From contig CM039462.1 of assembly GCA_022414725.1 (NCBI GenBank), positions 95,091,363 to 95,155,362 on the forward strand: 64,000 nt of DNA, given 5' to 3'. Of the stretch, positions 17,286-30,900 are shown one piece after another. The stretch is from Microglena sp. YARC (lineage: Eukaryota; Chlorophyta; Chlorophyceae; Chlamydomonadales; Chlamydomonadaceae). The notes below the pieces were generated by a model that was given only the letters and a program-made list of their open reading frames with translations, did no database searches and was not told the DNA's origin. Both the position numbers and the translations under genes were made by a program. Within the stretch, counting starts at the first letter, position 1, and each line of letters starts with the position of its first letter.

Positions 17286-18934
17286 GGGGGGAGAGGGGAA
17301 AGGGGGGGAGGTTTCTTGGTTTAAAAAAGAAAGTTTCAGCATGGAGTCAAGCTTTGACTCGCATGGGCCGGCGTGGTTGAATTGAATTCGAATTCTGAAT
17401 CTGAATTTAAATGAGCTGTCCTACAAATTCCTGACCGTTGCATGGGCCGGGTGCTGAATTTGAAATTTTGGAATGCTGAATTAAATTTGAATTTCCATAC
17501 GACTTCCTGGACTCGCGTTGGCCGGCGGTGACTGAATTCTTGGAAGTTCATCAAACAGTGGGGTCAGTCAACTGCCACACTAAGGATGGTGAGTAGGGGC
17601 GGCCAATCATTCTGGTTAATGGAGTAGGGGCCGGCCAACACTCTGGGTATGTGAGTAGGGGGTGGCCAACAATCTGGGTATGTTGAGAGGGGCGGCCCAA
17701 CACTCTGGGTATGTGAGTAGGGGCGCCACACTCTGGGTCATGTGAGTAGGGGCGGCCAACACTTCCTGGGTAATTGAGTAGGGGCGGCCAACAATCTGGG
17801 TATGTAGTAGGGGCGGCCACATACATCTGGGTATGTTGAGTAGGGGCGCAACACTCTGGGTATGTGAGTAAGGGGCGGCCACACTCTGGGTATGTGATAG
17901 GGGCGGCCACCTCTGCGGTATGTTGAGTAGGCGGAGCGGCCAACACTCTGGGTAATATGTGAGTAGGGGCGGCCAACACTTGGGTAATGGTGAGTTAGTT
18001 TTGGGCGGCCAACACTTTGGGGTATGTGAGTAGAGGCGGCCAACATCTGGTAGTGAGTAGGGGCGCCAACACTCTGGGTATGTGCAGTAGGGGCGGCCCA
18101 ACACTCTGGTATGGAGTAGGGGGCGGCAACACTCTGGTATGTTGAGTAGGGGCGCCAACACTCTGGTATAGTGAGTAGGAGGGCGGCCACACTCTGGGTA
18201 TGTGAGTAGGGCGGCCAACACTGCTGGGTAATGTGAGTAGGGGCGGCCAACACTCTGGGTATGTGAGTAGGGGCGGCCAACACTCTGGGTATGTGAGTAG
18301 GGGCGGCCAACCACTCTGGTATGTGAGTAGGTGGCGGCCAACACTCCTGGGTATGTGTGAGTAGGGGCGGGCACACTCTGGGTATGTGAGTAGGGGCGGC
18401 CAACACTCTGGGTAATGGGTGAGTCAGGGCCGGCAACACTCGGGGTTATGTGAGTAGGCGGCGGGCCAACCACTAAGGATGGTGAGTAGGGGGCGGGCAA
18501 ATCACTCTGGGTTATGTGAGTTTATGATTTTGGAGACTTAAGGGGCTACTAGAATAAGGTGATTCCTGGCACGTCATTGGCACGGTGTCCTTTGAATTTC
18601 AAAACTGAATTTAAATTTGAAATTCTGTGGCCTCCTGACTTAAGCCGTTGGGCCCGGTGAACTGAATTCTTGGAGGCATCAAACAGTGGACGTCAAGAGT
18701 CACTGCAACACTAAGGAATGGTGAGCAAAAAAAAAAAAAAAACGGGAATAAAGTAACCACCAGACCACCCACCACCCACAAAGAAGTTTTTTGGAACGTT
18801 TGAAGCACGATGGCGATGCTGTCCTAACGACTTCTAACCTGCGCATGGCCGGGTGACTGAATTATTTGAAGTGTAAAAATGACCAGTGGGCGTTCAACGG
18901 TCAAATTGGCCACACACTAAGGATGGGAGTAGCA

Positions 18935-18976
<42 letters not shown>

Positions 18977-21900
18977 GGGGGGGGGGGGGGGGGGGAGGGG
19001 GGGGGGGGGGGGGAGGGGGGGGGGGGGGAGGGGGGGGGGGGCGGGGGGGGGGGAGGGGGGGGGGTGGGAGGGGTGGGGGGGGGCGGAGGGGGGGAGGGGG
19101 GGGAGGGGCCGGGGGCGGGGGGGGGGGGGGGGGGGGGGGGGGTGGGGGGGGCGGAGTTATGATTACAGGTCAGGGTACTTCAAAATGGTCCAAATTGGCC
19201 AGCGCTTAAGCGCACTTGAAACAAAAAAAACTGCGCTTTGTAGTGCAAAAAAGCGCAAAAAATGCTTGCTGCGCCCACGAGGGGTTCAAAAAATTCGCTT
19301 AAAAGCGCAGAGGGGGTCAAAAAAGTCAGCGCTGAAAAAGGCGCAAAGCGCGCGCCTTTGAATACCCCTGATTAGGTGTGACTAGGGGCACTTGTTTAAA
19401 AGTATTTCCTGCACGCATTGGTATGGTGTCTGAAATTGAAATTTTGAATCTGAATTTAATGAGCTGTCTACGACTTCTTAACCTCGCATTGGCCGGGTGA
19501 CTGAATTCTTGAGTTCACAAGACAGTGGGTGTCAAGGTCACTGCCCAACACTAAGGATGGTGAGTAGGGGGGTTAGGGCAGTGGGGAGGGGAGGGGAGGT
19601 GTAAGTTTTCTTGGGTTTTGAAATGAAAAGTTTCAGATGAGGACGAAGCTGTCCATCTAGAAAAAAAAAGTTTCAAAGGATGAGGGACGACCTGTCCTAA
19701 TAAAAAAAAAGAAGATTAAAAACCCAGATGAACAAGGGAGTGACACGCCCTTAGTGTTTGGAGTTGGACCAATTGGAACAAGGATTTCACGCTGTGCTGG
19801 GGATGGGGAATGGGTAGCCTCGCTGTAAACTATGGAGGGAGCGTAACTAGGTTGTTATGTTGTGCAATGTGCGGTGTGTGTCACCTTGTTTGCTGAACCT
19901 CGTCAAACCTTGTTCTGTAACACTCCGTGGCTGTCTCGCGTTCTTTGGCGTGCAACCTGTTTTCTGCCCTCGTGCTGTTCTCTCGGCTGTTCTTGCATGC
20001 CAACCTTGTTGCTGCCCTCATCGTGCTGTTTCTCGGCGGTTCTTGCGGAATGTGGTCTCGTATACCGCGCTTTGGTACAAAAAGCAGACAAGTGGGCCGC
20101 AGTTGCCTTAATAAACTGGGCTGTGCACCCTCTGGCTGTGACTAGGCCAGTCTCCTTCGGGATGACTTTGACTGTCAAATCTCCAACATCAAAGTGGTTT
20201 GGGGGCGGCAGTTTGAACTATCAATCTACCTGAAGAATGAGGTGACGTGACTGAAAAATGCAACTTGTCTGAAACTTTGCTTTCGAGTCGGAGAAAACAG
20301 GTGACTGTAATTTGTGGCGAGTTTATCGAGCTGCCTGTCGTTTGCCAAACGTCATTTGGTACGGTCCCAAATGCAATTTGTAGGGCGAAACTTACCTTAG
20401 GTTTCCCTAGCGTCATTCCGTTTGGCCGGCATCCGTAGCCGCACCCCCAATTTCGCTGCCAACGCTCGTTAGCGCACAGCCGTTTGGCGCACCACTGTTC
20501 GCGGCCAACCGTTCGCGCTCATCCCGTTAGCCGCACCCTGTTCGCCGTTACGCCGACCGTTAGCGCACCCTGTTCCGCGCCAACCTCCGTTGCGGCACGC
20601 TGTTCGCCTGCCACCTCTTAGCGGCACCCTGTTCCGCAGCCAACCGTTAGCCAGGCACCCTGTTCGGTGCCACCTTGCGTTAGGCGCACATACAGTTTTT
20701 CGCGCACAACCGTTAGCGCACACCGTTTGGCGCCCTGTCGCCCACCGTTAGCGCACACCTGTTCGTCCGCCACTCACGTTAGCGCAACCCTGTTCGCGGG
20801 CCAAACCAGCCGTTAAGCCGCACTCCTGTTTTCGCGCCACCCGTTACCGGCACCCTGTTCGCGCCATCCCGTTAGCGACTCCGTTTGCGCCCTGTCCCGC
20901 GCCACCACGTTACGCAACACCTGTTCGCGGCCACCCGTTAGCGCACCCTGTTCGCAGCCAACCCCGTTAGCGCACCCTGTTCGCCCACCGCGTTACCTGC
21001 ACCCGTTTGGCGCCCCTGTTCGCGGCCAACCCGACGTTAGAAGCACCCTGTTCGCAGAGCCACCGTTACGCAACCCGCACCGTTTGCGCCCCGTTCTTGC
21101 TCATGGTGGCGTTTTGCTCGTCCGGCAGTAACGTCCTGAATGTACCGAAGTCTCTAGAACCCATGGAGGGCGGTAAAAGTTCCTCCTTCCAGAAAAAATC
21201 CAACTCACCCCCTCTGCACGCACTCCCAGGTGCATCGGGTGCTACGGTGACACCCCTTACCCTACCAACAACCCACAGCCACGCCATGTCCGCACATCCC
21301 CACTCCTCCACCCCACCCTACCACCAGCACGCAGCATCCAACCATCCTTTGTCTTTGGACTCTCCCCCCCCACAACACACCCAAACCCCTCACCCCTCCA
21401 CGACCCAACCCCACCACCCAGGTCAACGGTGTTCTATGGTGACATTTAAGCAGAAGCTTAGTCGGAAGTTAAGAAAGCTGTGGTATAAGCTGGTGGGTGT
21501 GAGCAACAGCCCCCTAAATAAGCAGTTCCAGCACGAAACAAAATCCCACCCCCAGGCCAACGCCTAAACCAAAAGGTTGCCCCGCCCTAAAAATTGTAAA
21601 TAAAAGCTCTAAACTTCCCACCCTCGACCCACCCACCCCCCAGGTGCTATGGTGACATTAGCAACAAAAGTAAAGCAGGCAGGCCGGGTGTAAGCTTGTG
21701 GTGTGAGCAACAGCCCCCTAAAAACCAGTTTCCCCCCAATTACAAAATGCCCACGCCAACCAAGCATGAGCAGCCCCCCCCCCCAAAAAAACGGTTCCAC
21801 CCCTAAAAAAACAACTCCACCCCACCCCAACCCCCTCCCACTTCACCCCACCCACCCACACAGGAGCATCAGGGGCTATGGTGACATTGAGACACGAAAG

Positions 21901-24900
21901 TAAAAGGCAGCCGTGTGTAAGCTGGTGGTGCAGCAACAGCACCCTAAAAAAAAAGAAGTTTCCCACCCAAAGAAGAAAACAAACTCCACCCCATCCACCC
22001 ATCCCACCCACCCCACCCACCACCCACCCCACCGCAATAAGGAAGCAGTCAAGGTCTTGGTTACATTGAGCACGGAAATTAAAGCAGCCTGGTGTAAGCT
22101 GGTGGTGTAAAGCAACAGCCCCCGCACTGGGGCCATCGCTTCTACGAGGCCGAAGCCCTCCAAAGTGTCTGGACTTCAAGGGCGATTAATGTTTTTCTCA
22201 AAGAAGGAGATGACTGCTCATTGGGGATGAAATTTTTCAGCTCAAAGCAGTGGGCTGTTTCTTGGTTGTTGTTGTTTGGTTGTTTTCTGGTTGTTGGCTG
22301 TTTGTCTGGTTGTTGGTTGTTCTGGTTGTTTTGGTTGTTGGCTGGTTGTTGGCTTGTTTGTTGGTTGTTGTTGCTCGCTTTGTGCTCATTCTCATGCTTT
22401 TCTGTATTTCTTAGCCTATATAAAATAACCCTCCTTCAGTGTCTCGACTTCAAGGGCGATTAAATGTTTACTATGTTTGCTCACAGAAGGAGATGACCCG
22501 CCTCATTGGGGATGAAGTTCTCTCAGGCTGAGCGCAGGAGGGCCTGTTTTATTGTTGTTGCTAATTTTGTGTTCCAATTCTCTTTGCTTTCTGTTATTCT
22601 TTGGCCCAATGTCAAAGCCTCACAAGTGTCTCAACTTCCAGGCGATTATGTTTTTTTCTCACAGAAGGACGATGAGAACCGCCGTCATTGTGGATGAAGT
22701 TCTCAGCTGAGAGCAGGAGGGGCTGTTTTCATTGTTTTCTTTCTGGCATGGCTCGGTTTTTGTCCAATTTCATGTTGTCAGTTTTTTCAGTTTTTCAGAT
22801 TTTTACAGTTCTATTCAGATTTTTTTCCTCTGTCAGTTTTGACTTGATGGAGGAACTAAAATTTTTCTCAAAAGAAGGAGATGACCGCCTCATTGGGGAT
22901 GAAGTTTCCGGCTGAAAGCAAGGTGGGCTTCTTTTCCTTTCCTCTCAGTCATAGCATCGTTTTTTTGTCCAATTTCCGGGGTTTTTTTCCGACTTGTTTT
23001 CCCAGCTTCGTTTTCCAGCTTTGTCTTAGGTTTTTTTTTATGTTTTGTTTGAAATGTCGAAAGCTCAATCTTCAGACTTCAAAGCGATTACGTTTCTCAA
23101 AGAAGGAGATGACAGCTCATTGGGGGATGCAATTCTCAGCTCACAGCAGGTGGCGTTATTCCTTTTTTACTTATGTTCAGCTCGTTTGTTGTTCCAATTC
23201 AGGTCATGCACTTTTTTGTATATTCCTTTCAGTTTTTAGCCTCTTTAGCGGTAACAATGGTCTAGTGGTATACCAGATTGCTAAAGAATGAAGAGTCGGT
23301 TTTCGACTCCACACCTTCAGTCGCTCTTGGCGTTGGCAGGTCGCGTCACGCGGCGATGTAGCTTTGTCCATCGTGGTAGGAGACCGCTCCCACCCGCGTA
23401 ACGACGGGCTAAGCCTTAAAACCACGCCCCACCAGGCGTCTATCTACTGACCTTATCTCCTTCAACGTTTTTCCTCAGCTTGTTTGACAGCTCAAGTATT
23501 TGGAACAACCAGGGTAGAAGCAAGTTTTCTCAAAGAAGGAGAAACATGACCGCCTTATTGGGGATGAAACTCTCAGCTGAGAGGGGGGGTCCAGAAGTGG
23601 TGGTCAGGCTCTCGTTAATTGTAGGTCGGCAGCGTACGTTACGGAAACATGAGGGATCGGTTTGTCCAGATAGTGTCGCAGAAGTAGGAAGGGTAGGGAG
23701 ACAAATGCACGGGAAGGTAATACGACCCTATGGATCCCATTATTTGTATGGCAGTGACATGTTGCTCATTAAAATTTGTTTTCAGATTTGTTTCAGCTAG
23801 TTTCGAATCATATTTGGATCACAAGGGTAGAAGCAAGTTTTCTCAAAGAAGGAGATGAACGCCTCATTGGGGATGAAATTCTCAGCTGAGAGCAGGTGGG
23901 CTGTTTTGCTCTCTTTGTCATAGCTCGGTTTTTTGCCCAAATTTCAGGTTTTTTCCGGCTTGTTTCCAGCTCTGTATTTTGACAGATTTCAGGTTATTAG
24001 TTTTTTGTTTTGTTTTCTTCAGCCCGTTTTCAGCTCATATTTGGATCACAAGGGCAAAAGCAAGTTTTCTCAAAGAAGGAGATGACCGCCTCATTGGGAA
24101 TGAAGTTTTCAGCTGGGAGCAGGTGGGCGTTTTCCTTCTGGATAGCTCGTTTGTTTTGTCCAATTTCAGTTTTTTTTTCCGAGGCTCGTTTTTCAGCTTG
24201 TCTTATTTTGTTTTTTTTTATGTTTTGTTGAAATGTCTAAAGCTCATCTCGGACTCCACGGGCGATTATGTTTTCTCTCAAAGAAGGAGATTGCCTACCA
24301 CCCCCGGGATAAATTCTCAGCTGAGAGCAAGGTGGGCTTTTTTCCTCTCTGTCATAGCTCGGTTTTTGTCCAATTCAGTTTTTTCCCGCTGTTTCCAGTC
24401 GTTTTCAGCTTGTCTTAGGTTTTTTCATGTTTTTATTTGTATGTCTAAAGCTAATCTTCGGACTTCAAGGGCGATTCAAGGGCGATTTTCCATCCAAAGC
24501 TAAATTTTGTGTTTCTCTTTAATTTTGTGTTCATTCTCTAGCTTTCTATTATTTCTTTAGCCTATGTCGAGCCCTCAAAGTGTCTCAACTTCCAGGGCGC
24601 TATGTTTCTCTCAGAGAAGGAGATGATCGCCTCATTGGGGATGAAGTCTCGGCTGAGAGCAGGTTGGGTTGTTTCTGTTGTTGCTAATTTATGTGTTCAT
24701 TCTTGCTTTTCTGTTATTCTTTATTAGCCTACGTGTCGAGCCCTCAAAGTGTCCAACTTCCAGGGCGATTATTTTTCTCTCAGAGAAGCAGATGATCGCC
24801 TCATTGGGGATGAAGTTCTCGCTGAGAGCAGGGTGGGTTGTTCTGCGTTGTTGCCTAATTTTGTTCATTCTCTTGCTTTCTGTTATTTTCTTTAGCCTAT

Positions 24901-27900
24901 GTCGAGCCCTCAAAGTGTCTCAACTCCAGGGCGATTATGTTTCTTTTCTCTCAGAGAAGGAGATGATCGCCTCATTGGGATGAAGTTCTCGGCTGAGAGC
25001 AGGTGGGTTGTTTTCCTCTGGTTGTTGCTAATTTGTGTTCATTCTCTTGCTTCTGTTATTTTCTTTAGCCTTATGTCGGAGCCCTCAAAAGTGTCTCAAC
25101 TTCCAGGGGCGATTTTTCTCTCAGAGAAGGAGAATGATCGCCTCATTGGGATGAAGTTCTCGGCTGAGAGCAGTGGGTTGTTTTCTCGTTGTTGCTAATT
25201 TTGTGTTCATTTCTCTTGTGCTGTAATTTCTTTAGCCGTATGTCGAGCCCTCAAAAGTGTCTCAACTTCCAGGGCGCTAATGTTTTCTCTCAGAGAAGGA
25301 GATGATCGCCTCATTGGGGAAGAATGAAGTTCTCGGCTGAGAGCAGGTGGGTGTTTCTGGTTGTGTGCTAATTTGTGTTTCCATTCTCTTGCTTTCTGTT
25401 ATTTCTCAGCCTATGTCGAGCCCTCAAAGTGTCCTCAACTTCCAGGCGATTATGTTTCTCTCAGAGAAGGAGATGATCCTCATTGCCTCATTGGGGGATG
25501 AAGTCGGCTGAGAGCAGGTCTGGTTGTTTGCTAAATTTTGAGATGAGATGATCTTTCATTGTTAGAGAAAATTAAGAACCCCTATCCAGCCCTCAAAGTG
25601 TCTCAAACTTGTGTTTTCAGAGAAGGAGATGATTCGCCTCATGGGGATGCAGTTTTCTCGGCTTTGCTCTGTGTTCATCTCTAGTTTTTTCTCTGTTAGC
25701 CTATGTCGAGCCCTCAAAAGTCTCAAATTCCAGGCGATGTTTTCTCATGATCGCCTCATTGGGGATGAAGTTCTCGGCTGAGAGCAGGCGATTGAGATTT
25801 CTCAAATGTCGAGGGTGGGCCGCTGTTTTTCTGCGCTGAGAGCTGGGTTGTTTCTGGTTGTTGCTATTTTTTTTCATTCTCATTGCTTTCTGTTTTATTT
25901 CTTTAAGCCTATGTCGATGTGTCTCAAGGGGCGGATTATGTTTTTCTCGGAAGGAGATGATCTGAGGAGCTCGGCTGAGGTGGGTTGTTTTCTGTTGTTG
26001 CTAATTGTGTTCATGTCTTCTTGCTTTCTGTTAATTCTTTAGCCTATGTCGAGCCTCAAAGTGTCTCAACTTCCAGGCGATTTCATGTTTTCTCTCAGAG
26101 AAGGAGATGATCGCCTCATTGGGGATGAAGTTCTCGCTGAGAGCAGGTGGGTTGTTTTCTGGTTGTTTGCTAATTTTGTGTTCATTCTCTGCTTTCTGTT
26201 ATTTTCTTTAGCCTATGTCGAGCCCGTCAAGTCTCTCAGAGAAAAGGAGATGTCGCCTCAATGAAGTTCTTGAGAGAGGTGGGTTGTTTTCTGGTTGTTG
26301 CAGGTTCATTCTGCGCTTTTTCTGTTTATTAGCGGCTGTTCAAAGTGTCTCTCAGAGAAGGAGATGATCGCCATCATTGGGATAAAAAGTCTCATTTGGG
26401 TGTTGCTAATTTTGAAATCTCATTGTTCTCGGCTGAGAGCAGGTGGGTTTGAGAAGCAGGTTTGTTTTCTGGTTGTTGCTAATTTTGTGTTCATTCTCTT
26501 GCTTTTCTGTTATTTCTTTAGCCTATGTCTCAACTTCCAGATTATGTTTTCTCTCAGAGAAAGGAGATGGATGCCCTCATTGGGGGAAGTGTGAGAGCAG
26601 GTTGGGTTGTTTTCTCAACTTCCTTGCTTTTGTTAGGGCCCTCAAAAGTGTCTCATTCCAAATGTTTTCTCTCAGAAGAAGGAGATGATCGCCTCATTGG
26701 GGATGAAGTTTCTCGGCTGAGAGCAGGTGGGTTGTTTTCTGGTTGTTGCTAATTTTGTGTTCATTCTCTTTTGCTTTCTGTTATTTCTTTAGCCTATGTT
26801 CGAGCCCTCAAAGTGTCTCAACTTCCAGGGCGATTATGTTTTCTCTCAGAGAAGGAGATGATCGCCTCATTGGGATCGCTCGGGGGATGAAGTTCTCGCT
26901 AGAGCAGGTGGGTTGTTTTCTGGTTGTTGCTAATTTTGTGTTCATTCTCTTGCTTTCTGTTATTTCTTTAGCCTATGTCGAGCCCTCAAAGTGTCTCAAC
27001 TTCCAGGGCGATTATGTTTTCTCTCAGAGAAGGAGATGATCGCCTCATTGGGGATGAAGTTCTCGGCTGAGAGCAGGTGGGTTGTTTTCTGGTTGTTGCT
27101 AATTTTGTGTTCATTCTCTTGCTTTCTGTTATTTCTTTAGCCTATGTTCGAGCCCTTCAAAGTGTCTCAACTTCCAGGGCGATTAATGTTTCTCTCAGAG
27201 AAGGAGATGATCGCCTCATTGGGGATGAAGTTCTCGGCTGAGAGCAGGTGGGTTGTTTTCTGGTTGTTGCTAATTTTGTGTTCATTCTCTTGCTTTCTGT
27301 TATTTCTTTAGCCTATGTCGAGCCCTCAAAGTGTCTCAACTTCCAGGGCGATTATGTTTTCTCTCAGAGAAGGAGATGATCGCCTCATTGGGGATGAAGT
27401 TCTCGGCTGAGAGCAGGTGGTTGTTTTCTGGTTGTTGCTAATTTTGTGTTCATTCTCTTGCTTTCTGTTATTTCTTTAGCCTATGTCGAGCCCTCAAAGT
27501 GTCTCAACTTCCAGGGCGATTATGTTTTCTCTCAGAGAAGGAGATGAATCGCCTCATTGGGGATGAAGTTCTCGGCTGAGAGCAGTGGGTTGTTTTCTGG
27601 TTGTTGCTAATTTTGTGTTCATTCTCTTGCTTTCTGTTATTTCTTTAGCCTATGTCGAGCCCTCTGTGTCTCAACTTCCAGGGCGATTATGTTTTCTCTC
27701 AGAGAAGGAGATGATCGCCTCATTGGGGATGAAGTTCTCGGCTGCAGAGCAGCGCCTCAGGGATGAAGTTGGCTTTTGTTTTCTGGTTGTTGCTAATTTT
27801 GTGTTCATTCTCTTGCTTTCTGTTATTTCTTTAGCCTATGTCGAGCCCTCAAAGTGTCTCAACTTCCAGGGCGATTATGTTTTCTCTCAGAGAAGGAGAT

Positions 27901-30900
27901 GATCGCCTCATTGGGATGAAGTTCTCGGCTGAGAGCAGGTGGTTGTTTTCTGGTTGTTGCTAATTTTGTGTTCATTCTCTTGCTTTCTGTTATTTCTTTA
28001 GCCTATGTCGAGCCCTCAAAGTGTCTCAACTTCCAGGGCGAATTATGTTTTCTCTCAGAGAAGGAGATGATCGCCTCATTGGGGATGAAGTTCTCGGCTG
28101 AGAGCAGGTGGGTTTGTTTTCTGGTTGTTGCTAATTTTGTGTTCATTCTCTTGCTTTCTGTTATTTCTTTAGCCTATGTCGAGCCCTCAAAGTGTCTCAA
28201 CTTCCAGGGCGATTATGTTTTCTCTCAGAGAAGGAGATGATCGCCTCATTGGGGATGAAGTTCTCGGCTGAGAGCAGGTGGGTTGTTTTCTGGTTGTTGC
28301 TAATTTTGTGTTCATTCTCTTGCTTTCTGTTATTTCTTTAGCCTATGTCGAGCCCTCAAAGTGTCTCAACTTCCAGGGCGATTATGTTTTCTCTCAGAGA
28401 AGGAGATGATCGCCTCATTGGGGATGAAGTTCTCGGCTGAGAGCAGGTGGGTTGTTTTCTGGTTGTTGCTAATTTTGTGTTCATTCTCTTGCTTTCTGTT
28501 ATTTCTTTAGCCTATGTCGAGCCCTCAAAGTGTCTCAACTTCCAGGGCGATTATGTTTTCTCTCAGAGAAGGAGATGATCGCCTCATTGGGGATGAAGTT
28601 CTCGGCTGAGAGCAGGTGGGTTGTTTTCTGGTTGTTGCTAATTTTGTGTTATTCTCTTGGGCGAGCCTTTCTCTCAGTGTCGCCTCATTGGATTCTTTAG
28701 TGTTCCTATATAGCCTATGTCGAGCCCTCAAAGTGTCTCAACTTCCAGGGCGATTATGTTTTCTCTCAGAGAAGGAGATGATCGCCTCATTGGGGATGAA
28801 GTTCTCGGCTGAGAGCAGGTGGGTTGTTTTCTGGTTGTTGCTAATTTTGTGTTCATTCTCTTGCTTTCTGTTATTTCTTTAGCCTATGTCGAGCCCTCAA
28901 AGTGTCTCAACTTCCAGGGCGATTATGTTTTCTCTCAGAGAAGGAGATGATCGCCTCATTGGGGATGAAGTTCTCGGCTGAGAGCAGGTGGTTGTTTTCT
29001 GGTTGTTGCTAATTTTGTGTTCATTCTCTTGCTTTCTGTTATTTCTTTAGCCTATGTCGAGCCCTCAAAGTGTCTCAACTTCCAGGGCGATTATGTTTTC
29101 TCTCAGAGAAGGAGATGATCGCCTCATTGGGGATGAAGTTCTCGGCTGAGAGCAGGTGGGTTGTTTTCTGGTTGTTGCTAATTTTGTGTTCATTCTCTTG
29201 CTTTCTGTTATTTCTTTAGCCTATGTCGAGCCCTCAAAGTGTCTCAACTTCCAGGCGATTATGTTTTCTCTCAGAGAAGGAGATGATCGCCTCATTGGGG
29301 ATGAAGTTCTCGGCTGAGAGCAGGTGGGTTGTTTTCTGGTTGTTGCTAATTTTGTGTTCATTCTCTTGCTTTCTGTTATTTCTTTAGCCTATGTCGAGCC
29401 CTCAAAGTGTCTCAACTTCCAGGGCGATTATGTTTTTCTCTCAGAGAAGGAGATGATCGCCTCATTGGGGATGAAGTTCTCGGCTGAGAGCAGGTGGGTT
29501 GTTTTCTGGTTGTTGCTAATTTTGTGTTCATTCTCTTGCTTTCTGTTATTTCTTTAGCCTATGTCGAGCCCTCAAAGTGTCTCAACTTCCAGGGCGATTA
29601 TGTTTTTCTCTCAGAGAAGGAGATGATCGCCTCATTGGGGATGAAGTTCTCGGCTGAGAGCAGGTGGGTTGTTTTCTGGTTGTTGCTAATTTTGTGTTCA
29701 TTCTCTTGCTTTCTGTTATTTCTTTAGCCTATGTCGAGCCCTCAAAGTGTCTCAACTTCCAGGGCGATTATGTTTTCTCTCAGAGAAGGAGATGATCGCC
29801 TCATTGGGGATGAAGTTCTCGGCTGAGAGCAGGTGGGTTGTTTTCTGGTTGTTGCTAATTTTGTGTTCATTCTCTTGCTTTCTGTTATTTCTTTAGCCTA
29901 TGTCGAGCCCTCAAAAGTGTCTCAACTTCCAGGGCGATTATGTTTTCTCTCAGAGAAGGAGATGATCGCCTCATTGGGGATGAAGTTCTCGGCTGAGAGC
30001 AGGTGGGTTGTTTTCTGGTTGTTGCTAATTTTGTGTTCATTCTCTTGCTTTCTGTTATTTCTTTAGCCTATGTCGAGCCCTCAAAGTGTCTCAACTTCCA
30101 GGGCGATTATGTTTTTCTCTCAGAGAAGGAGATGATCGCCTCATTGGGATGAAGTTCTCGGCTGAGAGCAGGTGGGTTGTTTTCTGGTTGTTGCTAATTT
30201 TGTGTTCATTCTCTTGCTTTCTGTTATTTCTTTAGCCTATGTCGAGCCCTCAAGTGTCTCAACTTCCAGGGCGCTATTATGTTTTTCTCTCAGAGAAGGA
30301 GATGATCGCCTCATTGGGGATGAAGTTCTCGCTGAGAGCAGGTGGGTTGTTTTCTGGTTGTTGCTAATTTTGTGTTCATTCTCTTGCTTTCTGTTATTTC
30401 TTTAGCCTATGTCGAGCCCTCAAAGTGTCTCAACTTCCAGGGCGATTATGTTTTTCTCTCAGAGAAGGAGATGATCGCCTCATTGGGGATGAAGTTCTCG
30501 GCTGAGAGCAGGTGGGTTGTTTTCTGGTTGTTGCTAATTTTGTGTTCATTCTCTTGCTTTCTGTTATTTCTTTAGCCTATGTCGAGCCCTCAAAAGTGTC
30601 TCAACTTCCAGGGCGATTATGTTTTCTCTCAGAGAAGGAGATGATCGCCTCATTGGGGATGAAGTTTCTCGGCTGAGAGCAGGTGGGTTGTTTTCTGGTT
30701 GTTGCTAATTTTGTGTTCATTCTCTTGCTTTCTGTTATTTCTTTAGCCTATGTCGAGCCCTCAAAGTGTCTCAACTTCCAGGGCGATTATGTTTTCTCTC
30801 AGAGAAGGAGATGATCGCCTCATTGGGGATGAAGTTCTCGGCTGAGAGCAGGTGGGTTGTTTTCTGGTTGTTGCTAATTTTGTGTTCATTCTCTTGCTTT

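Noticed and set aside
17616..18500. 294-residue minus-strand open frame (PYSHTQSV repeats)
   Set aside because: Translation of the 30-bp minisatellite; the array is better explained as a plus-strand exon A junction repeat.
18866..19361. Poly-Gly proteins
   Set aside because: Pure G tract in three frames; not credible as coding.
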